A DNA stretch of 64,000 bases, taken from Toxoplasma gondii ME49. Lineage: Eukaryota > Apicomplexa > Conoidasida > Eucoccidiorida > Sarcocystidae. Within the stretch, counting starts at the first letter, position 1. Every line of letters begins with the position of its first letter. A model generated the notes under the pieces. It searched no databases. It had not been told where the DNA came from and worked only from the letters and a program-made list of their open reading frames with translations. A program made the translations under genes and the position numbers. Positions 35,108 through 45,736 of this stretch are shown piece by piece. The stretch spans positions 2,153,874 to 2,217,873 of the forward strand of contig NC_031478.1 of the NCBI RefSeq assembly GCF_000006565.2, given 5' to 3'.

Positions 35108-38100
35108 ATGTCGCCTCACTCTCTCTGTCGCTTCTCCGTCAGGCCTGAGACCTGCTGTAGATTTCCGGGATGCCGTGTCTCCTCCTTTTTTCGGAAAACG
35201 GCGAGTTCGCCAGCGCCGCATAGACTGGAGAGAGGCTGCTCGTCCCCTTCCTTCGCTTCAAGAAGGCAGACTGCCTCAGTCAGTGCAGCCGCTGGGAGAG
35301 AGGCGCTGAAATGTTGGCCGTCTCCTCCGGACCTTCCCCTGGACTCTGAGGAGTTAAATGTAAACGAAAGTAGTGGCGACAGTCTTGGTTCGCAGCCTTG
35401 CTTTCGAGCATACGTGGTGCCCACCTCTGGAAATCGAAAAACGGGAAATCGGGACACCAGAGATGGAGGGAATTCTCGCATCGCCGGGCAGCCATCTCCA
35501 GCGCCTTGCTGTCTCCCTTTGACTCCGGTTCCGCGCGCGCACTCGTCGCGGTCTCCTCTCGCATGCAAGAATGCCGAAGAAGACTTGTGTCCCTCGGCGC
35601 GTGCAGGGGGGTCTCTGCGTTCTGGCCTCGGTGACTCTCCGCTTTTCGAGCCTCAACGCTTGGCTGTCGTGGCTCCTCGTTTTTTTCCGTTCGTCAGGGT
35701 CTTTTCATCCTCGGCTGTGTCTCGCCTGCAGTGCAGATGCTTCTCGACTCCCTTGTCTAGCAGGGGCGCGCGGGAGAACGGTGGGGGACAGATGGAAACG
35801 GCAAAGGTTTCCTCGAGGAATCCTGGGTCTGGAGTCCAAACACACGACGGGAATGCCTTGGATCTGCAGCGAGTCTTTGAGGCCATGTACCTTCTGCCAG
35901 ACGATGACGCTTGCCACGCGAGTGTGAAGAAGCAAGCAAAAAGGAGGCACGGACGCAGAAGCTCAGACCCTGTCGCCCCGTCTGAACGAAGCCAAACCAG
36001 TGGAGCTTCGACGAGTCCGAGCTCTGGTTACGCACCAGATGTCTTTTCAGATTCTTCTACTCCCCCTTTTCTTTCATCAAGAGGATCTCGCAGATCCTCT
36101 GCCTCGTCGTCGCCTTCTGCAGAGACTGGCAGCTTGTCATCCGCCCCTCCAGGTCTCTCCCCTTCAACGCCGCCTCAGCCAGGAATGCGAGAAGCACTCG
36201 CCACAACCTCGCTGCCACGCAGCTTCCAAGTCTGTTCAGGTACACAGGAGCCTTCCTCTCCTCACGACGAAACTGTCTCTTCTCCCCATTCGTTTCCTGC
36301 ATTGCCCTCCCCTCTGTTTCCCTGTCTCGCCTCCTGTCCTGCCTCTCCCTCTTCTCCAGGTGAACTGCCTTTCCGTCGAACAAGTCAAACTTCACCATCA
36401 ACGTCTCCCCGTGTCTACCCTCCCCCTTCTTCGTCTTCTCCCCCTTCTTGGTCTTCCTCTCCTTCTTCTCCTTCGTGTTCGGTGTCGCTTTCGTCTGAAG
36501 ACCCCGGCGGCGTGGAAGACGATTTGGATAACAGCGATCCGATTGCGTGGTTCTTGACTTCTGCGTCTCCTGCGCTGGCGAGTGCGTCGGTTCCGTCGAA
36601 GCCTACGCCGCCGCGTTTGTCTCGTCGGCGGACTTTGGCACGGGCGGCTTCGGCTCTGCCGCGGGACCGAAACAGTTGGATGTCTCAGCCGGAGGTGTTG
36701 ATCAAGATGCTGTTCAAGGCGTCTCAGAACAACGTTCGAGATGCGAACCTCTGGAAAGTCTTTGTGCAGCGCGTGTCACTGACGGCTGTCCACATGAATG
36801 CCCACCAGTTGGCGCTCACGCTCTACGCTTTTGCCCGCGTGCGGTACTTCGATGCCCGCCTGCTCCACACACTCGCGCCCTTCATCTTGAAGTTGCTCGA
36901 CGACTTCTCCCCGCAGGGCCTCAGTCTGGTCCTCAACGCCTTCAAGAAGCTCCACGTCCACAAGTACGACACCATCGAGTTGATCGCGAACCAGGTCTGT
37001 TTGGAAATCCACCGCTGCAGCGCCCAAGACCTCGCGCTCGCAGCCAACAGCTTGGCCTTCTTCTACGTCTACCACGCGAAATTTTGGAAACTCCTTCTCA
37101 AACACCTCCCCAGAGTCGGCCCTCAACTGACGCCTCAGCACGCCGCCATGCTCGTCGCCGCCTTTGCGCGCATCGATCTCAGGTGAGCTTCCTTCTCTCC
37201 TAAATGACAGTTCTCCTTTCTCCGAACGGCTCCGTTTGATTACATTCCGCAACCCAGTTTTCAAGCAGACACCAAGGCTGTGCATAGATCGTTCTCGCCC
37301 ACCTCTCGCCGTCCCAACCAGTTTGACCAGAGGCTGTACTTTGGTCGTGCCGTTTTTGTGCGAAAAATAGGGTACTGTTCGTTTCTGAATGCGATGAGGT
37401 TCTGTGTCAGTATGCCTTCTGTCGTTTAACCGCTGCTTCTGGGACGGAGTTACATAGCGGATGGTCTTCGCTTCTCACTCGAATTGACAGCGAGAAACAA
37501 GTTCACCCCTATACTGTTTGACCCAGCAGATTAGTATTCAGTGTGATATTCTGGACCAACCGACCTCCCTTACTCAGCGGACGCGGAGCCGTGATGAAGT
37601 CAAAATTCTAAGTGATGTGAAGGTATAGTTTCGGAGGGAGAATTGCTGCAGGTCGTCTTCACCATCACATTGCAGGCCTGGTGTTTCTGTTTGAACTGGA
37701 GTCAGTGGACGGGTGATTGTCGAGAGGAGAGTATTCGTGTGTGATTCTTCGAGGCGCTCCTTGGGGGCAGCTGCGAAAAATAGGCGCGAGACGCAGGTGG
37801 GGGATGTTGCATACCAACACTTTCAGCTGTCGTCACCAGTTTAGTGGGGCAGGGCTGTGCAGCGCGCACGGCGGAAAGCCGACATTGTGCTTGAGGGCGA
37901 GCAGAAAGAGGAAACGACACTGAGGGGTTAGCGAACGCTCAGAGAAACGCTAGGGAAACAAGCAGCGGGAAGACTCTCAGAGATGCACGGGGCCACGTTC
38001 ACATGAGAGGAAAGGTGAAGCGAGGGGACAAGCTTACGTTTGAACGGGAAGAGAGCAAGAAGACTTGAAAGACATGAAGCGACTTGCGTGTGACACGCAT

Positions 38101-41100
38101 TTTACTTTAGTGTGCACAGACTCACGAGTAGGGTCGTGAGAGAGAGACGAAGAGCGAGAATTACGGTCGACCTTGCGGCGTTGAAACGAATTCCAGCGAA
38201 AATCGTCGACTCAATGGTCGTGCCAGCAACATGGTAGATGCTTCTCTGGATGGGAGACTCCGCGAAAGAGCAACGCGCAACGGAGGCAGGGCTCCTCCCT
38301 TTCGCTAAGTGGGCTACTCGAGGTGGTCTCCTGACTTCTTGGAATTGTCTGCCGAGGGACGCAGCATCTCCCTGGAGAGTCAACCTAAACTTTTCATGAT
38401 TGGCGTTGAGCCGCTGATACGTGGTCCAAGATGTCTCCACTGGCTTGCTCGTCCGGTCGCACATCTCTTTGGTGCTCTCCTGCTGCTCTTTACAGGGACG
38501 GATCGGCGCTCTTGTTGCTCTCCCGGATACTGAAGAAACACTCTTTGTCTCTGGACCAGGCGCGGCTGTCTGTGGCTGTCAGCGCGTTCAGCAAACTCGA
38601 CTTCACCCATCCGAAGTTGACCATTTCGTTCCACAAAGCAGTTCACCACCTTTTTGCTGAAGTACGTCGTGTCTTTTTCTCCAAACGTTTCGTCTCTCCC
38701 TTTCCTTTTCATCTTTCAGCTTGTTGCTCTCCAAAACACCCGTTGTGCATCCTAAAGTAAACAGAAGAACAGAACCAAGGGCAACCCACAGATCACCTGT
38801 TCGTGTATGACTAGCTATGTAGCTACGTAATTCCGTTGGAGGTTTCCTTTCTCTCTCTGCAGCGTTTGGCCTTCTGCAGTGTGTGTGGCACTTGTTTTCT
38901 CGGATCCCTTCGCGCTGTGACGTCCCTGAATCGGTGGAAAGAGATGCCTTTTGAAGAACCCCTGTGAGACAGTGTATGCCTGCCTGATGTCAACTCTCTT
39001 CATTCCACCTTGACAGGAGAAGCCTACGCCGCCAACGCAGTCTCTTCGTCAGCTTTAGGGTGGAGGCCTTCTGTGTGGTGCATCTGCTTCGCATTTCTTT
39101 TGGCGTCCTGTTCTTTTCACTTTTCTCACTTGTATCTCTGTAGTAGGAGCCACTTGCAGTCGATAAAAAGAGCCTTCTTTATGGGCAGCGACAGGCGCAT
39201 GCCTTCGCGTTCGTCCCACGGATAGAAGAAGGCAGTCAGTTCCATCTCGCGGTTCTGTGTGGTATTCAGTCTTCCTCAAAGACAGACCGCAGTGGGTGCG
39301 GCACCACCTGTAGCATAGCACCGAAGAAGTTCGAGTTAAGATGTCCTGTGTTTACAACGTGTACCGCTACATCCAGAAGCGTACTACTACTTTCGATGAT
39401 CCTATGTGTTCAGTGGTACACCTGAAGCCGTCACTACTTTCAAGTCACCAGGCATGCAATTCCAATCAGATAACCACTGGCACTAGACTCCCTGTCACAC
39501 ATTTTTGATCTTTTTATGGTTTCTGCCCAGTTACTTCCTCACTGTAGGATAACAGTCTGTTTCTACAGCTGTTATTGTCACACTCAAGGAACCCCACTAT
39601 ATTCGATGATCTCATCTGTTGAATCGCCCGCTGCTTCTCGCCTTCCCCTTCCCTGCAGGATCCAGACCCCTTCGACGCCCAGGCCCTCTGCCTCCTTCTC
39701 CACTCGATTGTGTGTCTCACTGGCGGCTCTGAGCACGTGAGAAACTCGAGAGAAACGTCTGGGAGCACATGGTCTCTGTTTACCGGAACGAGGTTCCGTC
39801 ATGCTTTCGTGGCCACCATGTTAGCTGCATCCTGCATACTGGTATTCAGCGTGAATGTGGAGAACGAGCGTCGTGCCGAAAGTAATCATCTTTGATGCAT
39901 GATTGTGTGTAGCCTTTTTCTGGGAAGTATAGACTACAAGATGGACCAAACCACGAAAGAAAGCGCGTGTAGGCTAAAAACGCCCTCGAGATCTACACGG
40001 AGTTGGTATGGTATTTGTGTTCTTGGATATGTACATGCTACAGTAGATGGTACAGTATTTTTCAGAAAGAAATGCACTATCAACTTATTCTTTTTTTATT
40101 TGAAAATAAGTGCAACACTTAGCGCCTCCTTAATTCGGAACATAAATGCTTTTGGTTGTGTTTATACCATGCGTTCAGTCCCCCAAAAGCCGTTTTCAGT
40201 GACATTCGCTCTCAGAGCCACGGGACGGGAGCGGGACGATTGGGGGCTTCAGTGAAGTTAAGCGTCTTTGTCGATGTTTCGCCCATCACCCTGCTCGCGC
40301 GTCTGCACTTCGGGTCTCATGCCTCCCGCTCTCTGCTCTCTTCCGGAATTCGTGAATAAGCAGTCTGCTGTTTCTAAAACGCATGCATCTTATCTTTCAA
40401 AGACGTGACTTGCGTTGTGACTTCGGAGGGAGTGACAAGAAGACTACTCAAGTAAGAGTTCCTAGATCCCGCCTCATTCCCTGGTGTGCAGAACTCGGGG
40501 TACCGGTAGTGCAGCCGACAAAAATCACCCACGGTTGCTAACATCGTTTCACGAAGATCCTGCGTGTGTATGTACAGCTGATTCGACGCCTTCTCGTCGC
40601 GCTTGTCCGAAAGTCGCCTTCCCTCGCCGTTCACCAGATGCGGAAGCTCCGCCACACGGCAATTGTCTTTCAGGCACACCACCCCGGTAGGCGGCGGCAA
40701 AGGGCACTTGAAAGCGTTTGCAAGGCCGAAAAATTCAACAGAGTCAAAAGGCGGCAAACTCAGACCATCTTCCGATTGAAACGATTTATCAAACTTTTTC
40801 GAAGTAACACAAAACACGTCAGGTGTGGCCATCGTGCGTACTTGTGGAAGTGAACTCCGGTTGCGCTTTGCTGAGGTGTCACAGAAGCCAAGTTATCTCT
40901 AGTTTTATCAAGGAAAGGTAATCCGGAATGTCACAGGACACACGCATATGGCTGCGGATCGAGATTCAGGGCCACCGTCTCTCTTTTTGTCTTTGCGCGA
41001 GTGACACGCTTTTCCACGAGAGACTCTGCCTCCAGTGGCGTAGTGGTGTACAGCAGTCATAAAGGACTTGGTGGTCTGCTGCTCATATATGGAGTCACAT

Positions 41101-43771
41101 TCAGTCTCGTAGGCACTTTGACAGGAAGACAGGCGCCTCTTGGGTTCCATCAGAGCGTCTGGTGTGGCAGAAAGCCGCTGCGCGTTGAGGCGAGGCATGC
41201 CACGGAGAAGTCTCTAAATTGCTTTACGATCAAACCTTACACTGGATACGCTTGATTGGTAACGTGCAACAGACGAACGGGAGCGAAGAAAAGCGGAAAT
41301 CCGTCATGGCATTTATAAGAGCTGTCGCCGACGGCGTTAACAGTTGGACAGAGAGAAGGCCTTCGTGCGTCTTTGAGTTTTCCTAGCCGAGGATCTGGAG
41401 AACCCGACTCTCGCCCACTGTCTAAAAAAAGTTTTTCTTTCTGCTGTCGGTGTAGATCTCTACGAGCAACTGGACGACGACGTCCGCCGGTTTCTAACGA
41501 ATGTTCGAGACGCCACTCCCAAGGAGGTCCGTCGGAGAACGTAGCGTTTTCGCTGCGGACGACGCGCGTTCTTTCTTCGGGGGTTTTTGTTGCCCTTGTC
41601 TCTGTCTTCCGTTTTTTGTCTGGCTACTGTGTCTCGATACAGTCTGCAGGATGTGACGGCTTTATGTACACAAACGGAGTTTCCTGTAAACACCAAGGAC
41701 GGGAATGGAGGAGTTGCGTTGTCGCCCACGCGAGTGTTTGGATGCGCCGTTTGATCAGAGAAGTCTAAGCTGTCGCTTTTCTCGTTCAGCGCGTGCATTT
41801 ATATTTTCTGTGCAGTTTGCAGCTGTCTGTATAGTCTTGACTAAAACCACGTTCTCTGGTGGTACGTCTTTGCAGAAGTGACAAATTTTCTTGCCTGGTT
41901 GCACGGAAGAACTCCCATGCCTGTTTCACGTGTCGGGACACTGCGATTTTTTGGGCGCGTTTCCTCACGCTTCCTGCCTCACAGGTGGAGCTTGGAATTT
42001 CACCCGAGCTTGCTTTCTCAACTGAAATTCTGTGTTTTCTGTGGTCTTTTTGAATTTGCTTCAGCTGGGAGATCACGGCTCCCGCTGGGCCGTGGAGGTC
42101 GCCTGCATGCTGCAGGAAATGGGGATATTGTTTCAGCGGCGTTTGTACGCAAATGGGTGCCGCATCGATATTTTGCTTCCGGAGAAAAAGACCGTTATAA
42201 TGTGCGCAGGTGAGAATCTGTGTCGAAACTCACAATCCACATGGATTTTTCGCGGGTAATTCTAGTGTGTACGCACAGGCCGTCGGACTGGGGGAGCCGC
42301 GTTTCCGTCCCGAGTTGTGTCGGCTCCTTTTCATTAACTCCTGTGTTTTTCCATCTGAGCCCTCAACTTCTGAACATTCATTTCCCGTCATGTCCTTCTA
42401 TTTTACGTATGTGTACTTTGTGCCAATGTGGGATGGTTTGTGGAAAGCCTGTCCTGCCATGCCGCAAAGGGGAAAGGTCTCGACGAACTGCGCGCTGTGC
42501 TTAGGTCCCCATCACTTCTACCTCGATTCCACCAGAAGAACGGCGTACTCTAGGCTTCAGCAACGCCTTTTGGAGCTTCAGGTAAAGCACATGTTGAAGA
42601 AGTGCATGCGCGCATCGATGTGCCCCCTTCCTGCGCATGTGAGAAAGCATGATAGTCATAAGTCTGATAGGTTTCTGCCCGTGTACGTGGGATGCCGCAC
42701 TAACGTCAGTATATATACTGACCGCTCTGGACAGACATCCCCAAACAGTCTGTCGATAGCCAAAAGAGTCGCGGCGCAGCAGTGATTCGGTTACGGAGAC
42801 GGTTCTGATGTGCTAGCATGTGCCCATGATGGAATGGACAGGCAGAAAGCTGTCGAGATTAAAAGCGTACCGACGTGGATTCCTATCTTATATTCAGGGT
42901 TCCGAGAGCCCCGTTTATGGGAAAGGCCGTTTTTTCTAGTGGGGGAGAAGCAGCTGTTTCTAGGGTGATGTCGTTTCCTGCAGTTTTTGGCTGAACCTCG
43001 ATTGCGCACGTGCTTGGTGCTTCTGCGCGGGTCTCGTGTTTGCCATTTCTCAGTCCACGTATCAGCTTGGCGCCCTGCATGCGTTTGGGCTAACCTTTTG
43101 TTGCCTCGGTCGCATGCTCTTTTCTCAGGGCTACTCCGTCTGCGTGCTCCCCTACTACGAGTGGTCCGAGTTGCAGAACCCTGAGGAGAAGCAGCGATTC
43201 TTGTGGACTTTCGGACGTCGCGCGGCAGCCGAAATTCAGGCGACCCACGCCAGTGACGACTATGCCGATGAGGAGGTAAGAACAAAGGTTTCCGTCTTCC
43301 CAGCGTCTGACAGTGGCTTTTTGAACACTGTTCGCGTGACTGCAAAACCAACAGTGAATCTGTTATGTCCCTCGGGCAAACTAAAAACCGCTTCATGTGA
43401 GAGCAGTGAGGAAGTGTTTCCTTCAATAGGTCCACCGGAGTGTTCAGCCTTCCTAACCATCTCATGCCCTGTTCTTCTCATGATGCGCATCTAACATGCT
43501 TCGGAAGTGGCATTCTCTTCGAATATCGCACGAACGAGATGGCGCCGCAAGCCGGCCCTGAGCGCCTTTACTTCCTGGGGATCCTAAACAGGATGAAGTC
43601 TTCGGAAACCTTTCGAGCGTTCGTGTGATGATTCAGACTTCAGAGCGGGTAGCCTACGCGAACACCTTTTCAGAGGACCCTGTTGAGCTGGCCTTGACTG
43701 TGGAAGAGGCGTTCGACGAGGACATGGACTCTGGCAGCGACAGTAAGGCGACATGCTTAGAAAGAAAATAA
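35108..43771 (+). CDS. RAP-domain organellar RNA-binding protein
   Basis: Eight exons in consistent phase: 35108-37182, 38496-38661, 39659-39736, 41392-41526, 42065-42209, 42505-42581, 43129-43275 and 43646-43771 (about 982 aa). The ATG at 35108 (aacATGT) gives an Arg-rich start (MSPHSLCRFSVRPETCCRF) consistent with organelle import. Residues 50-560 are Ser/Pro-rich and probably disordered. From about 565 come repeated helical pairs (NAHQLALTLYAFARVRYFD, SPQGLSLVLNAFKKLHVHKY, SAQDLALAANSLAFFYVYHA, TPQHAAMLVAAFARID, LDQARLSVAVSAFSKLDF), each about 35-38 residues, the heptatricopeptide-type repeats that precede RAP domains. The C-terminus holds the RAP core: NGCRIDILLPEKKTVIMCAG, GPHHFYLD, then GYSVCVLPYYEWSEL. 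The family binds organellar RNA; mitochondrial rRNA processing is likely but inferred. The exon-4 acceptor (ccgag|GATCTG) and donor (GAG|gtccgt) are the weakest sites. Intron 3 contains an antisense ORF. Confidence 0.88.
40374..40832 (-). CDS. 152-aa ORF nested antisense in a RAP-gene intron
   Basis: A complete single-exon ORF on the minus strand from ATG at 40832 (context acgATGG, good) to TAG at 40374, wholly inside intron 3 (39737-41391) of the plus-strand RAP gene. The protein starts MATPDVFCVTSKKFDKSFQS and includes PFDSVEFFGLANAFKCPLPP, VVCLKDNCRVAELPHLV, TQDLRETMLATVGDFCRLHY and RYPEFCTPGNEAG. Amino-acid composition is balanced, third positions vary, and there is no low complexity, all of which favours real coding. 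No signal peptide or membrane span is seen. I do not recognise the family. It could be an independent nested gene, or an exon of a larger minus-strand transcript. Confidence 0.6.
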   Translation of the reverse strand: MATPDVFCVTSKKFDKSFQSEDGLSLPPFDSVEFFGLANAFKCPLPPPTGVVCLKDNCRVAELPHLVNGEGRRLSDKRDEKASNQLYIHTQDLRETMLATVGDFCRLHYRYPEFCTPGNEAGSRNSYLSSLLVTPSEVTTQVTSLKDKMHAF

Positions 43772-45736
43772 GAATTGTCACGTACTCGAGTCTGTAAGAG
43801 GCCCGAGTCTATTGCTGATTTGTACCTGAGTGAAAGAGGATGCCATCAGGAAAGAACGAAGCTCCCTATATGAATCCAGGCATGCGTAAAATACGGGTCA
43901 ACGGATGCGGTGCTGTTGTTTCAAAACCAGCATTTCTGTCCCGCGTTCGCACGCGTCATCCATATTTGTTACTTCTTGTGAATGCGGCGGAACGAGAGCG
44001 CTGTGCTACTCAGGCATCCCAGGACTGCTTCTTTTGCGGTGTAGAGAGATGGATGTCATGTCTGTTCTCCCTAAAAAAGTACCTAAACCTGCATTTGTAG
44101 CACCGACAGGCGCAGCAAGTATTGCCCCCGTGTAGTGGCTGTCTACGGAGAAGAGCAAGAACAGAGACGAGTTGCTTTCAATTCTCGTATTCTGCGCTGT
44201 ATCCTGTCATGTTGTCCCGAGAAACCGAAACAGGATGTTTCAAACGTGAATATGCAGCCTCATCGATTCCGTGTTTCTCTCATTTGCCTCCCTTGCAGGC
44301 GACCTGCGACTAGGCCCGTTGGACGGTCTACAGGCAACCCTTTCGCCGCACACAAATTGACCAAAAGCTCGTGACGCCCAACGCCATGTATGGCATGTTT
44401 CTTCAAGACGATAGGAGTGCATGCTTTATCAGCGACTGATGCTTCATTATCGTGGCATGAAAACGTTCCGCATTCACCAGGCGGCGAGAGTAGTCGGATG
44501 TAGTGACCGTTGTTTCGAAAACTGGCTGTGGAATATGGGCACGTTAGTGAGGTGGTTGCCCCACCAGAGGTCGCGTTGGGGGCTGAAGTGTTTCACTGTT
44601 CTTTGCCTGCTGATACGCTGTCGGCTCAACTCCATTTCAAGGTTCTTCTGTGAGGGACAAGGAAACGGAAAGGTCATGTTTCCATCCGCGACAGAAACAT
44701 GTATTGGAGTTATGTTGCTTGAGAAAGGATGCTTCTTAATGGCTGTAGCAGCCAACAAACTCCGAAATCTGGTTTTGTAGTGCGCAACAAGAGGTCTAGC
44801 TTCAGTTGATATCTCATTGGTATTGCACGGGAACACCCTCAGGGCCAGTCGTGGAGGAGCACACCCACTTTGTAGGGAGAAGCAAAGTGCAAAGGATGTG
44901 TATTGCTGTTGAGGAAAAAAACGCACTTTCGACTGAAGCAAGCGGAGCCAGGAACCTGTCTTTCGGTCTTGTGTAACTAGAACGGCAGGAGTTGAGCTGA
45001 GACAGAACCACAGACAAAATCATTCCAGTGGACAAAGCCGGCGGCACCGTAAAAAGCGACTCCTCGCACGACGAAAAATAATCTGTTGGGTGAAAAAGAG
45101 CACCGCTTGCTAATTGACCAGCGAAGACAAGTGCACACCGAGATGCACCTGTGTAAAGTACAAAAGGGAACCGGCGCGTGTATGTAGCCACAACACCCGC
45201 GTACAACCAAGAGTATGGTGACCAATATGAGACGAGATCCATTTGTATGTATCCATGTAACCAGCCCTGACCCACTGGCAATCGATTCACACTACCCCAG
45301 ACTACTTGTTTCTACACACGCGTCATTCAAAAGACGGGTATTCCCATGGAACCTGACAACCCTGAAGAACTACACAAATGCTGATATGGCATCTGTACAA
45401 AAAGCAGTCCTTCTGACGAGCCTTTCTCGGCACGCGGATACTTGCCGGGAGGCAGCGCACTTCTCTCTGGATTTCCCAACCGTGCCAAATTTCATGCTGT
45501 CTGCCACCTGGTACTAAGTACCTTCGCTGACGGATGACATCACAAGTTACATTCAGATCAAACTGAAAATGTATCATCTTCATGCACGCGTCATCTGCCA
45601 TGATTCCCGTTGTCCATCGCGAGAGACTGCGCCCCTCGATCTTCAAGCAAATCGGGATCCAAATTCTGCTCAGCGCAAATTGCCGACTTCATGCCATTTC
45701 GCCTTCTACGCCCGGCAGTTCGCTTGGCTCGCTCTC
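43772..45736. other. Between two convergent genes, no confident gene
   Basis: 3' flanks of the RAP gene (plus) and the AIG1-like gene (minus). A minus-strand open frame of 158 codons at 44814-45290 (with ASRCALVFAGQLASGALF) lies just 3' of the AIG1-like stop, has overlapping open frames and no splice sites, and is not called. Confidence 0.35.

Noticed and set aside
36000..37203. Two long alternative-frame ORFs (185 and 218 codons) in the RAP gene
   Set aside because: They are shadows of the GC-rich first exon of the RAP gene, whose own frame carries the conserved helical repeats.
44814..45290. 158-codon minus ORF 3' of the AIG1-like gene
   Set aside because: It starts without ATG, has competing open frames and no splice sites; more likely the 3' flank of the neighbouring gene.
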